64,000 nt of DNA, taken from assembly GCA_963768025.1 (NCBI GenBank), contig CAVYGM010000030.1, forward strand, positions 19,533-83,532, given 5' to 3'. Origin of the DNA: CAVYGM01 sp963768025. GTDB lineage: Bacteria; Bacteroidota; Bacteroidia; Cytophagales; Spirosomataceae. Below, in pieces: positions 22,266 through 30,152 of the stretch (within the stretch, counting starts at the first letter, position 1; each line of letters starts with the position of its first letter). The notes beneath the pieces were generated by a model. That model did not search any database, was not told the DNA's origin, and saw only the letters and a list, made by a program, of their open reading frames with translations. The translations under genes and the position numbers were made by a program.

Positions 22266-23305
22266 TCAAGCCCCCTGAAACTGGCTTAGAAAGCGGACGT
22301 CGTTTTCGGTAAATAATCGTAAGTCTTTGATGCCGTAGCGGAGCATGGTGATGCGTTCAATGCCCATGCCGAAGGCGAAGCCCGTGTACTCTTCGGGATC
22401 TATCCCGCAGTTTGAGAGCACGTTGGGATCTACCATTCCCGACCCGGCAATTTCTACCCAGCCCGAGTGCTTGCATACATTGCAGCCTGCTCCCTTGCAT
22501 ATAAAGCACGAAACGTCGATTTCGGCGCTAGGCTCGGTAAAGGGAAAATAGGAGGGCCGCAACCGGATTTTGGAATCCTTATCGAACATCTCCTTAGCGA
22601 AGTGATACAAGGTATCTTTCAGATCGCGAAAACTCACGTTGGTATCAATATATAGGCCTTCTACCTGATGGAACACGCAGTGCGCCCTGGCCGAAATCGC
22701 CTCGTTCCGGAACACCCGACCGGGCATTATGGAGCGGATTGGAGGTTTTTTATGCTCCATCAGCCGCACCTGTACGTTGGAGGTGTGGGTACGCAGCAGC
22801 ACGTCGTCCTTTACCTCGCCCGCGCTTTTTTCAATAAAGAAGGTATCCTGCATTTCGCGGGCAGGGTGGTTGTCGGGGAAATTTAGCGCGCTGAAATTAT
22901 ACCAGTCAGTTTCAATCTCAGGCCCATCGGCTACATTAAAGCCCATCCGCTCGAATATTTCGATGATCCTCCGCCTTACGATGGTCAAGGGGTGCAGGCC
23001 GCCGTACTGGTTGGGTACCACGGGCAAAGTCAGGTCCACCGTTGGCCCAGCCTGAGCCGAACCTGATTCTTCCAGCGTGTACTGAATTCCTGGAAACGCT
23101 CCGTAGCGCGGTTCTTAAGGGCGTTCAGTTCCTGCCCCACCGCCCGACGCTCCTCGGGGGCAATGGATTTGAGACGGTCGAACAGCTCCGTTACTACCCC
23201 TTTTTTACTGACAAATCGGAGCCTGAACGTTTCGAGTTGCTCTTTGTTGGTTACTTCACTTTGGTTAATCTCAGCGATTAGTTCCTGTACCTTTTCGGTA
23301 AGCAT
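22266..23305 (-). CDS. pheS: Phenylalanyl-tRNA synthetase alpha subunit (frameshifted)
   Basis: PheS charges tRNA-Phe together with PheT, which is not in the window. The N-terminal tRNA-binding coiled coil (MLTEKVQELIAEINQSEV..., FRLRFVSKKGVV) reads from 23305. The class II catalytic core reads in another frame: motif 2 around RVFRNEAISARAHCVFHQVEGL, and motif 3 FGMGIERITMLRYGI. The two frames join after one missing base is restored near 23085, giving 346 residues, the normal size. An unusual CFICKGAGCNVCKHSG segment has four cysteines typical of a zinc-binding insert in this family. Since pheS is essential and normally single copy, a sequencing error is the simplest explanation. Confidence 0.9.
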
Positions 23306-23573
23306 ATGAACAATAGACTTGGGTAATTATGAATGATTGACAGACAAATATAGAGAATCTTGGTGGGCTCGCTATCCTACTATATTGGTAAAGACGGGGC
23401 AATCTGTGGACTACGGGAGATGATAACCGAAAATTTAGCAAAAAAATGAGGTTAGTCACTATACGTAAAAATACGCGATTTAGTAAGTGGCGTTACGTCA
23501 TTTTGATTTCTTCAAAAATATAATATTCTGATAATAAGGTTTTTATGTCTTAACAAGTAGTTATACGTACTTT

Positions 23574-23601
23574 TTTGATGTCTACCAATAGCCTAAATTT
23601 G
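23574..23601 (+). promoter_or_regulatory. Candidate promoter of the LytTR gene
   Basis: TAAATTTG at 23594-23601 fits the Bacteroidota -7 consensus TAnnTTTG exactly. A TTTG at 23574-23577 lies upstream with a 16-base spacer, shorter than the usual 19-21. The gene starts 38 bases downstream. The rest of the 334-base gap between pheS and this gene shows nothing else. Confidence 0.45.
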
Positions 23602-23639
23602 ACATATCGAAATCCATAAAACAAACACACGTTAAGATT

Positions 23640-24038
23640 ATGAGAACCTTTTCAAATTACTCGGTCAATGATACTTCTGACTATCCGGTAACTCTTCCCG
23701 TTCAAGAAATTGCAGTGCATTTGTTGGGTCAGATACTTTGGCTCAAACCGGAAGAAATAACCTGCCTCGAAGGAGAGGGAAACTATACCTTTATTTACAC
23801 AAACCGGGGGAAGCGGTATCTGGTATCAAAGACTCTGAAAAGTCTGACCGAAAATTTGGACAAGTGTTTTCTTCGGGTTCACAAATCCTACATGATCAAC
23901 ACCGATTACATCGCCGAGCGCCTGGACGACGACCGGATCATCCGGATGTCGTGCGGCAAGGAAGTGATCGTGTCGCGGCGCAAAACCAAGGAAATCGCCG
24001 AAATACTGGATAGCTACGAAAACCGCATCAGTGCCTGA
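23640..24038 (+). CDS. Orphan LytTR DNA-binding regulator
   Basis: A 132-residue protein with a single LytTR domain from about residue 33 to 128 (ILWLKPEEITCLEGEGNYT, FLRVHKSYMINTDYI, VIVSRRKTKEIAEIL). There is no receiver domain and no linked histidine kinase, so it is not a classical response regulator. Stand-alone LytTR proteins are common in Cytophagales and bind direct repeats in promoters. Its targets are unknown; the next plus-strand genes are the fucose-type operon at 24300, separated by a terminator. Confidence 0.88.
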   Translation: MRTFSNYSVNDTSDYPVTLPVQEIAVHLLGQILWLKPEEITCLEGEGNYTFIYTNRGKRYLVSKTLKSLTENLDKCFLRVHKSYMINTDYIAERLDDDRIIRMSCGKEVIVSRRKTKEIAEILDSYENRISA

Positions 24039-24085
24039 TGGGGTAAGGAAATAAAAAGACTTCATTTTTAGTGGGTTAAATCGCC

Positions 24086-24127
24086 AAACAGCAGCTGTCG
24101 CTTGTTCGATAGCTGCTTGTTTTTTTG
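24086..24127 (+). terminator. Terminator after the LytTR gene
   Basis: Stem AAACAGCAGCTGTCG pairs with CGATAGCTGCTTGTTT around a short loop, followed by a T-run (24121-24126). It lies about 50 bases after the LytTR stop. Confidence 0.75.
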
Positions 24128-24299
24128 ACACCCCCAGGAATATCCTGAGACTAGTATTCTGTTTGGTGAAAAAGGCACCTCTGTGCCATTTCCTCACAAA
24201 GCAGGGCGGGAATTGGTGAATAAATAAAAGAATAGTAGGGGGATCCCGGCCAAATAGTGGTCATTATCTACATCACTCCCAAACCCCGCTCGCAGCCTC

Positions 24300-24638
24300 A
24301 TGAAGCGTTATTGCCTGACCCTGGATCTGAAAGAGGAACCGGCCCTCATTGAAAAATACAAGTGGCACCATGCTCCCGAAAATCAATGGCCGGAAATCAA
24401 TCAAACTATCCGTAAAACGGGAGTGGAGGCCATGCAGATCTATTTGCAGGGTACCCGGATGTTCATGATCATGGAGGTAAGCGACGACTTTTCGTTTGAA
24501 CGAATGGATGAGATCTACCGGCAAACGCCCCGAACCCTGGAATGGGAGGAGCTGATGTGGGGGTTTCAGCAGGCGGTACCCGGAGCCAAGCCGGGTGAAA
24601 AATGGATACTGATGGAAAAAATATTTGATCTTCCGTAA
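24300..24638 (+). CDS. L-rhamnose/L-fucose mutarotase family protein
   Basis: A 112-residue protein of the RhaM-type (DUF718) mutarotase family. It interconverts the alpha and beta anomers of L-rhamnose or L-fucose so that downstream enzymes get the right form. The active-site spacing Y20...H24 (KYKWHHAP) matches that of E. coli RhaM (Tyr18, His22); the MQIYLQGTRMFMIMEV strand and the C-terminal PGEKWILMEKIF segment are typical. It starts the operon with the UxaA-family gene 81 bases downstream and the lactonase after it. That context favours L-fucose over L-rhamnose, but the sequence alone does not decide. Confidence 0.82.
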   Translation: MKRYCLTLDLKEEPALIEKYKWHHAPENQWPEINQTIRKTGVEAMQIYLQGTRMFMIMEVSDDFSFERMDEIYRQTPRTLEWEELMWGFQQAVPGAKPGEKWILMEKIFDLP

Positions 24639-24719
24639 AGCACCCTCCCGGCTCGCTGGCCAAGCCTATTTGTATAGTACCTTTGGCGTGTCAATTATAC
24701 TACCTAACTAGTTGCAAAA

Positions 24720-26368
24720 GTGAATAAAATACTGAAAGTACACCCCTCCGACAACGTGATTGTGGCGCTGACTGACCTCAAAAAAAATGATGAGGTGACT
24801 CTGGATGGCGAAGTCTACCGCCTTGCCGAGGATATACAGGCCAAGCACAAATTTGCCGCCCATGACTTTGCCCCCGGTGATGAGATCACCATGTACGGGG
24901 TGTTGGTGGGAAAAGCCCAATACGCTATTCCGCGGGGAAGCTGGCTGACGGTGTTCAATACCAAACACGCCACTACGCCGCTGGCGGTGCGCGATAGCCA
25001 CTACGACTGGACCGCCCCTAATGTATCCAAGTACGCCCAGGCTACCTTCCGGGGCTACCACCGCAGCGACGGTAGCGTAGGTACCGCCAACTACTGGGTG
25101 GTAGTGCCGCTGGTGTTCTGCGAAAACCGCAATGTGAACGTATTGAAGGAAGCCCTTAACAAAGCATTGGGCTACGAAGCCGCCACGCCCTATCAGGATA
25201 AGGTGCAGAAAATCCTCGACCTGATGGCCGAAGGAAATGACAGCGCTATTCTGGATGCCCAACTACCGGAGTCGGGCAAAAAGAAGCCAGCTTCGCCTAT
25301 TTTTCCCAATGTCGATGGCATCAAGTTCATCACCCATCAGATGGGCTGCGGGGGTACCCGGCAGGATGCCCGGGCCCTGTGCGGTTTGCTGGCGGGCTAC
25401 ATTACCCATCCCAACGTAGCGGGGGCCACGGTCCTGAGCCTGGGGTGCCAGAATGCCGAGGAAAGTATCTTGACGGAGGAAATCCAGAAGCGTATCCCGG
25501 GTTTTGACCGGCCGGTTTTTATCCTGAACCACCAAACCCTGGGCAGCGAAGAGCAGGTACTGGACCTGGCCCTGAAACAAACACTGCTCGGGCCTGAAAA
25601 AAGCGAATGAATGCGTTCGCGAAGAAGCTCCCCTGTCCAAACTAACCGTGGGATTGGAATGTGGCGGGTCGGATGGTTTCTCGGGAATTTCGGCGAATCC
25701 TACCCTGGGCTACTTCTCAGATATGCTCGTGGCCTTGCAGGGAAAAGTAATCCTGTCGGAATTTCCTGAACTATGCGGCGTGGAGCAAAACCTAGCCGAC
25801 CGCTGCGTGGATAGGCCGACAGCGGAGCGGTTTGCGCACCTGATGGCTACCTACAGCCAACGCGCCACGGCGGCGGGCTCGGGCTTTGACATGAACCCTT
25901 CGCCCGGCAACATCAAGGATGGCCTGATCACCGATGCCATCAAATCGGCGGGCGCGGCCAAAAAAGGCGGTACCTCACCGGTGGTGGACGTGATAGACTA
26001 TCCCGAAAAAGCGACCAAACCCGGCCTGACACTGCTGTGTACCCCCGGCAACGACGTGGAGTCTACCACGGCGGAGGTAGGCTCGGGGGCCAATGTGGTG
26101 CTGTTTACCACCGGATTGGGTACCCCCACCGGCAACCCCATTGCCCCCATTGTGAAGGTAGCCAGCAACACCAAGTTGTTCGAGAAAATGAACGACATCA
26201 TGGATTTCAATACGGGCGATATTATTGAAGGAAAAGAGAGTATTCCACAGGCAGCCGAGCCGATTGCTGGATTTTGTGATTGCGGCCGCCAGCGGCGAAA
26301 CCACCGTGAAGGCCATGCTGAATAATCAGGATGATTTTATCCCTTGGAAACGCGGTGTGTCATTATGA
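24720..26368 (+). CDS. UxaA-family (altronate dehydratase-like) hydrolyase (frameshifted)
   Basis: Starts with GTG. An N-terminal SAF domain (about 1-95: VHPSDNVIVALTDLKKND to YGVLVGKAQYAIPRG) precedes the large dehydratase domain with THQMGCGGTRQDAR, LSLGCQN, LECGGSDGFSGISANP and PGNDVESTT. Cysteines in these motifs probably hold the metal centre. Family members remove water from altronate, galactarate or related sugar acids. Next to a mutarotase and a lactonase, dehydration of L-fuconate or a similar 6-deoxy acid is inferred. Two one-base insertions break the frame: in an A-run at 25597-25602 and near 26260. Removing both gives 548 residues, ending at the TGA that overlaps the next ATG. Sequence error is likely. 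Confidence 0.85.
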
Positions 26369-27195
26369 ACATTGACTCCCACCAGCATTTCTGGAAATAT
26401 GATCCGGTTCACGACGGCTGGATCGACGATACCATGACGGTACTTCGGCGGGATTTCCTGCCGAAGGATTTGAAACCGGTGCTGGAACAAAATCAGGTGG
26501 ACGGCTGCGTGGCGGTACAGGCCGACCAAAGTGAGGCAGAAACGGCCTTCCTGTTGGGATTGGCGTCGGAGCATGATTTTATCAAAGGGGTGGTAGGTTG
26601 GGTAGATTTGCAGGCCGATGACCTGGACGATAAGTTGGTCGAATACAAAAAGTACCCCCTCCTGAAAGGCTTTCGCCACGTACTGCAAAGCGAACCAGAC
26701 GATGCCTACATGCTGCGCCCGACCTTTGTGGAAGGAGTAAAGAAGCTGAGAAAGCACGGCTTTACCTACGATATTCTCATTTTCCCAAAGCACCTACCCA
26801 ATGCTGTTTCCTTGGTTCAGCAGTGCGACGATCAGCCTTTGGTACTGGACCACCTGGCCAAGCCGTATATCAAAAAGGGCCTGCTGGATGAATGGAAAAA
26901 GGATATGCACTTACTGGCCGCCCACCCGCATGTACTCTGCAAGGTTTCGGGCATGATTACCGAAGCCGACTGGACTACCTGGACCTACGAGCAACTGGTA
27001 CCCTACCTCGATGTGGTGTTTGAAGCCTTTGGTACCGAGCGGCTGCTGTTCGGCTCCGATTGGCCGGTATGTTTGCTGGCCGGCGAGTACCCGAAGGTGA
27101 AGCAGATTCTGGTGCGGTATATGGCCGGTTTCAGCGAGTCAGAAAAAGACAAAGTATTTGGCGGGAACGCGGTGAATTTTTACGGGTTAGGGTAG
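26365..27195 (+). CDS. Amidohydrolase-family lactonase (L-fuconolactonase-like, COG3618)
   Basis: A 276-residue TIM-barrel metal-dependent hydrolase. The start at 26365 is chosen because it opens with the conserved MNIDSHQHFW motif (H6, H8) and its ATG overlaps the previous stop (ATGA), implying translational coupling. Other motifs are GFRHVLQ, LDHLAKP and FGSDWPVCLLA, which contains the catalytic aspartate. COG3618 members hydrolyse sugar lactones such as L-fucono-1,5-lactone or L-rhamnono-lactone. It is the last recognisable gene of the operon; a terminator-like hairpin follows. Confidence 0.88.
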   Translation: MNIDSHQHFWKYDPVHDGWIDDTMTVLRRDFLPKDLKPVLEQNQVDGCVAVQADQSEAETAFLLGLASEHDFIKGVVGWVDLQADDLDDKLVEYKKYPLLKGFRHVLQSEPDDAYMLRPTFVEGVKKLRKHGFTYDILIFPKHLPNAVSLVQQCDDQPLVLDHLAKPYIKKGLLDEWKKDMHLLAAHPHVLCKVSGMITEADWTTWTYEQLVPYLDVVFEAFGTERLLFGSDWPVCLLAGEYPKVKQILVRYMAGFSESEKDKVFGGNAVNFYGLG

Positions 27196-27215
27196 CGTTA
27201 GTTTTTCAATTGATT

Positions 27216-27264
27216 GCCGTTTGTGATGGATTTGCCCTGGGCTCCGTTGCGAACGGCTTTTTTT
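27216..27264 (+). terminator. Probable terminator of the fucose-type operon
   Basis: GCCGTT (27216-27221) can pair with AACGGC (27252-27257), followed by a seven-base T-run. The loop is long (30 bases), so strength is uncertain. It lies 20 bases after the lactonase stop. Confidence 0.5.
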
Positions 27265-27395
27265 ATTTGGAGTTCTCAGTGCTTGGTGGTGTTGTGAAGA
27301 CGGTTGAAGCTGATTTTGTGAGTATCGCCAACGTTGGTCGGCTTTGTGCAGGAGGGGGATTAGAATTTCGTCTGCCCGCAATTGAAGTTCATAAT

Positions 27396-27578
27396 TTATT
27401 CAAAGATTAGAAACATATTCAAATGTTCAAAAGAATTTCTTCCGCCCGAACCAAGGCTGAATAGGGATATGCTGCCGATTGCTCCAACGACCAGCCCCAC
27501 TATTGGCACTACTACTATAAGCGGAATTTTTTGTTTCGCGTCCTACTTGTCAAATGTCGCTTCAAAGTTCAGTTCCAC
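27396..27578 (-). pseudogene. Relic of a small membrane protein gene
   Basis: Read on the minus strand from a GTG at 27578, the frame codes for a short hydrophilic start, one in-frame TAG, and then a convincing transmembrane segment (KIPLIVVVPIVGLVVGAIG) with a hydrophilic tail, ending at 27396. The composition looks coding, but the stop and short size suggest a relic or an unseen frameshift. No family is recognised. The remaining bases between 27265 and 27664 show nothing else. Confidence 0.3.
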
Positions 27579-27664
27579 ACTTGATTAGCTGATACGCGAA
27601 GCAATATCAACTATATCTGTTTAAGTAGCTGTTTGCTAATAAAGAAATCAAGGTATGGTGATTG

Positions 27665-28139
27665 CTAAATGAATGATATACTTCGTGCGCCCAGCCTTTT
27701 ACAAGATTGATACATTCTCCAGCTGTTGATGCCTTTCAGCAACTCTAAACTCGTCAATTTCCCTCGTTCTCCCGCCGGGGGTGGTGTCAAAAATTCCCTT
27801 CTATCTTTTTTATAAGCATTAATGATGTTGCTTAGTAAGGGCGTCTTAGTGTAATCCCATTTAATATCTTTTTCAAAAATTAAGAATAATCTAGTTAAAT
27901 GAATATGATTATTCCAAGGTCCATGCAACTCGCAATGTTGCAAAGCCATCGCGTCAACACTTAAGAACCGTGTTTCGTAGTACATAGGATTGTTGAAGTC
28001 AAGAATTTCAGTTAAGCAGTTTAAATTGCTATGACATTCAAATACTCCGCCGGATACATCAGAGTTACAAAACTGACATTTTCCCGATATTCTTAAGTTC
28101 AATTCCAGATTTTTTCGCATAGTCAAATAAGTCTTGCAT
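27665..28139 (-). CDS. DUF5946-like protein, probable frameshift near its start
   Basis: The clear frame (from an ATG at 28120, about 151 residues) contains a CQFC pair, a third cysteine in FECHSNLN, and the family-like stretch FLSVDAMALQHCELHGPWNNHIHL. The position of LxVDxxxLQHxE followed by a histidine and a helix resembles DUF5946 proteins, whose function is unknown. Upstream, a different frame starting at 28139 (MQDLFDYAKKSGIELKN) looks like the true N-terminus. It joins the main frame if one base is removed from the T-run at 28079-28082. The gene lies alone in the AT-rich island, right after the attC-like element on the minus strand. Confidence 0.55.
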
Positions 28140-28214
28140 ATTTCTGTGCTTCAAACATTAAATCGAATGATGTATTTATCAGCGGAAATCTTTGTGGCAG
28201 GCTGCGCTAAAATT

Positions 28215-28412
28215 GCCGCTAACGGACAGAGCTTTAGGCAGGTGGGGAATTGTTGAATTGTCCAGCCCGGAACTGTAAGCCCAGTAAGAATTTAAAGTAC
28301 AAGTTAACAACTAACGTCCAACAGAATTCCGTCCAGCCCGGAGGAAGTACAATATTGATTTGCAGCAGATTTACTTCATCCGCCCCACTTGCCTAAAACC
28401 CCTTGTTGGCGG
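28215..28412. repeat. attC-like element bounded by inverted repeats
   Basis: Two arms of about 30 bases face each other. The left arm (28215-28247) contains GCTTTAGGCAGGTGGGG and the right arm (28383-28412) contains CCCCACTTGCCTAAAACCCC, ending TTGTTGGCGG. Between them lie two direct copies of GTCCAGCCCGGA (28260 and 28331). The element separates two small same-strand genes in an island with a decayed tyrosine recombinase. That layout resembles an integron cassette recombination site, but an integron integrase is not seen. Confidence 0.5.
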
Positions 28413-28484
28413 TTCGTGTCTAAGAAGGGATCGCAAATCAGGCTTTGGATTTTCTTTGTAAATAGATGCCAAAATGGACTTTCT

Positions 28485-28904
28485 CTAGATTCGCAGTTCT
28501 TTCGCCATTAACGAACGGATTTTAGAACATTCTTCTTGAAAAAAATCATATTTTTCATCTTCTAACAATTCAATACTATTAATTTTGTCTTTTGTCTGTT
28601 TTAGAATGTTCTTTTGAAGTTCAAAATAAACTTCACGAATTTTTGTACTTAAAAACAAACCGTTCCCCATAAAATACCAATCCCGAAACTTTGTACTAAG
28701 TTATAAACTTCTTCCATTTGACCTGGCTTTTTGGATACTTTGGAAAGAGACTTGTGAGTTTTACAAATTCTGTATATGCCTCAAGCCGCTTTTCCAGATA
28801 TTTTCAATCAATTTTCCTTTATAATCAAAGTATACTTTAACTATTCCGCCAATAATTCCTGTGAATACGAGAGCAATTAGTGCTTTTATTATTTCGTCAT
28901 TCAT
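28485..28904 (-). pseudogene. Broken gene for a small N-terminally anchored membrane protein
   Basis: Three minus-strand frames read consecutively as one plausible protein of about 140 residues. They begin with a transmembrane start from 28904 (MNDEIIKALIALVFTGIIGG), continue with a helical region (RLEAYTEFVKLTSLFPKYPK, then EEVYNLVQSF), and end with a C-terminal 61-residue frame (WYFMGNGLFLSTKIREVYFE and a lysine-rich tail). At least three frame changes are needed, so either it has decayed or the sequence is poor here. Proteins with this layout are frequent hypothetical genes in Bacteroidota accessory regions; no function is known. Confidence 0.5.
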
Positions 28905-29062
28905 GATTATGATTTAATAGTGAAAATTTATTTGAACATGACTGCCAACTCGTAAATGTACGCAAGTTTTGCAGTATTTTTTGTATTTATTTGTACTTTA
29001 ATAATATTTTATATAATTTTTGATGCAGTAAATATTTAAAAGTGATAATAATTAGATAAGGC

Positions 29063-29512
29063 TCAATTATTCTTTTTTATGTTTAAAGCATCAAATGGAC
29101 TTTTAATATTTTCAAGTGTGCGGTTGCTGACATGAGTATAACGCAATGTGGTCTTTAAGTCGTTATGACCTAGCAATTCCTGAATTAGCTTTATATCAGT
29201 TCCAGCTTCATGCAAATGCCGATGTGTCGGACCATTTGCTTAACTGTGTCTCAAGCTATGGAAAGTAACTGGTTGATGAATTCTGGCGGCTGCTTTTGCC
29301 CGCTGGAACACGGACTGAAAACTTCGTGCGCTATATGACTCACCTTCAATCTGTCCCTCAAATAACCAAAACTTCGGTTTGTAAATCATATAATACTGTC
29401 GAAGAAGCTCCAAAATACCCTCCGATAAGGCAACTGTACGGTCTTTCTTTCCTTTGGTACCTTTGATATTGATCACTCCACCCTGGTCCGTAACTTCACC
29501 ATAGCCTGAGGA
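29063..29512 (-). pseudogene. Tyrosine recombinase (XerD-like integrase), decayed
   Basis: Catalytic-domain pieces appear in order on the minus strand: SSG-YGEV (the usual arginine-I region, shortened), INIKGTKGKKDRTVALS (beta-strand lysine), FHSLRHS (HxxR box), then an in-frame TAA and a short foreign stretch. It continues HLHEAGTDIKLIQELLGHNDLK (histidine box) and RYTHVSNRTLENIKSPFD with the nucleophile tyrosine. The N-terminal core-binding domain is absent. It is therefore an inactive remnant of an integrase. It marks the island as having once been mobile or having received mobile DNA. Confidence 0.75.
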
Positions 29513-29524
29513 GACTCAGGCCTT

Positions 29525-29942
29525 TTAGTGCATTACTTCCCTTTCAGGAAGAAAAACTACATTTATACAGTAGGTACCAAGAACAAAGTGAGGTTGATCT
29601 ACTTCCATCAACCCTCGCAAAATCTTCTCCATCTTCCTGCCCTTGGCAAGCTCATCCACCAGCTTGTCCAGGTACCTGACTTTCCGGATCAGCGGGTTTT
29701 CGATGTCCTCGATCCGGTACCCACAGATGAGGCCGGTAATCAGGTGCGCGTTCGGGTGCAGGGTAGCGTTCTGAAAAAATTGCTCGAAGGTCACTTTTTC
29801 GCTGATCTGTTCTTGCATCTTGTCGTCATCGAAGCCGGTCAGCCATACTATGATCTGATGCAGTTCTTCTTTGGTCCGGCCTTTCTTCTCTACTTTCGCC
29901 AGGTATAGGGGGTAAACCGAGTGTGAAAGTCATTTTGGCCAT
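29525..29942 (-). pseudogene. DUF2200 family gene, frameshifted copy
   Basis: Closely related to the intact DUF2200 gene at 34073. The start (MAKMTF, ATG at 29942) is followed by a one-base insertion near 29921; after it the family sequence continues (YPLYLAKVEKKGR, NAHLITGLICGYRIEDIENP, VRYLDKLVDELAKGRKMEKIL). The normal end after KILR is lost, and the frame reads on into about 30 unrelated residues. DUF2200 proteins are small, cytoplasmic and of unknown function. The copy lies directly downstream of the subtilase gene on the same strand. Confidence 0.7.
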
Positions 29943-30110
29943 TCGTTCATTGTGGGCGAATATGGGATTTATCCGCTGTGTCTTACGCAAACAGATCTGA
30001 TTTTGCTTAAGTCCCGAATTGCAACCGGCCCGTCGCTGCGGAGAATGAAGTGATTTGGGTGTTTGGCTAGGTATAAAGCAGCATCCGGGGTGGCAAACGC
30101 CCGTTGTATT

Positions 30111-30141
30111 GTTCTCAGTCTTTTACCGAAAGACTGAGAAC
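30111..30141 (-). terminator. Hairpin after the subtilase gene
   Basis: A perfect 13-base stem (GTTCTCAGTCTTT and its complement, five-base loop) starts 12 bases after the subtilase stop. No T-run follows, so it may be a 3' stabilising hairpin rather than a full terminator. Confidence 0.6.
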
Positions 30142-30152
30142 AAATGGACTTG

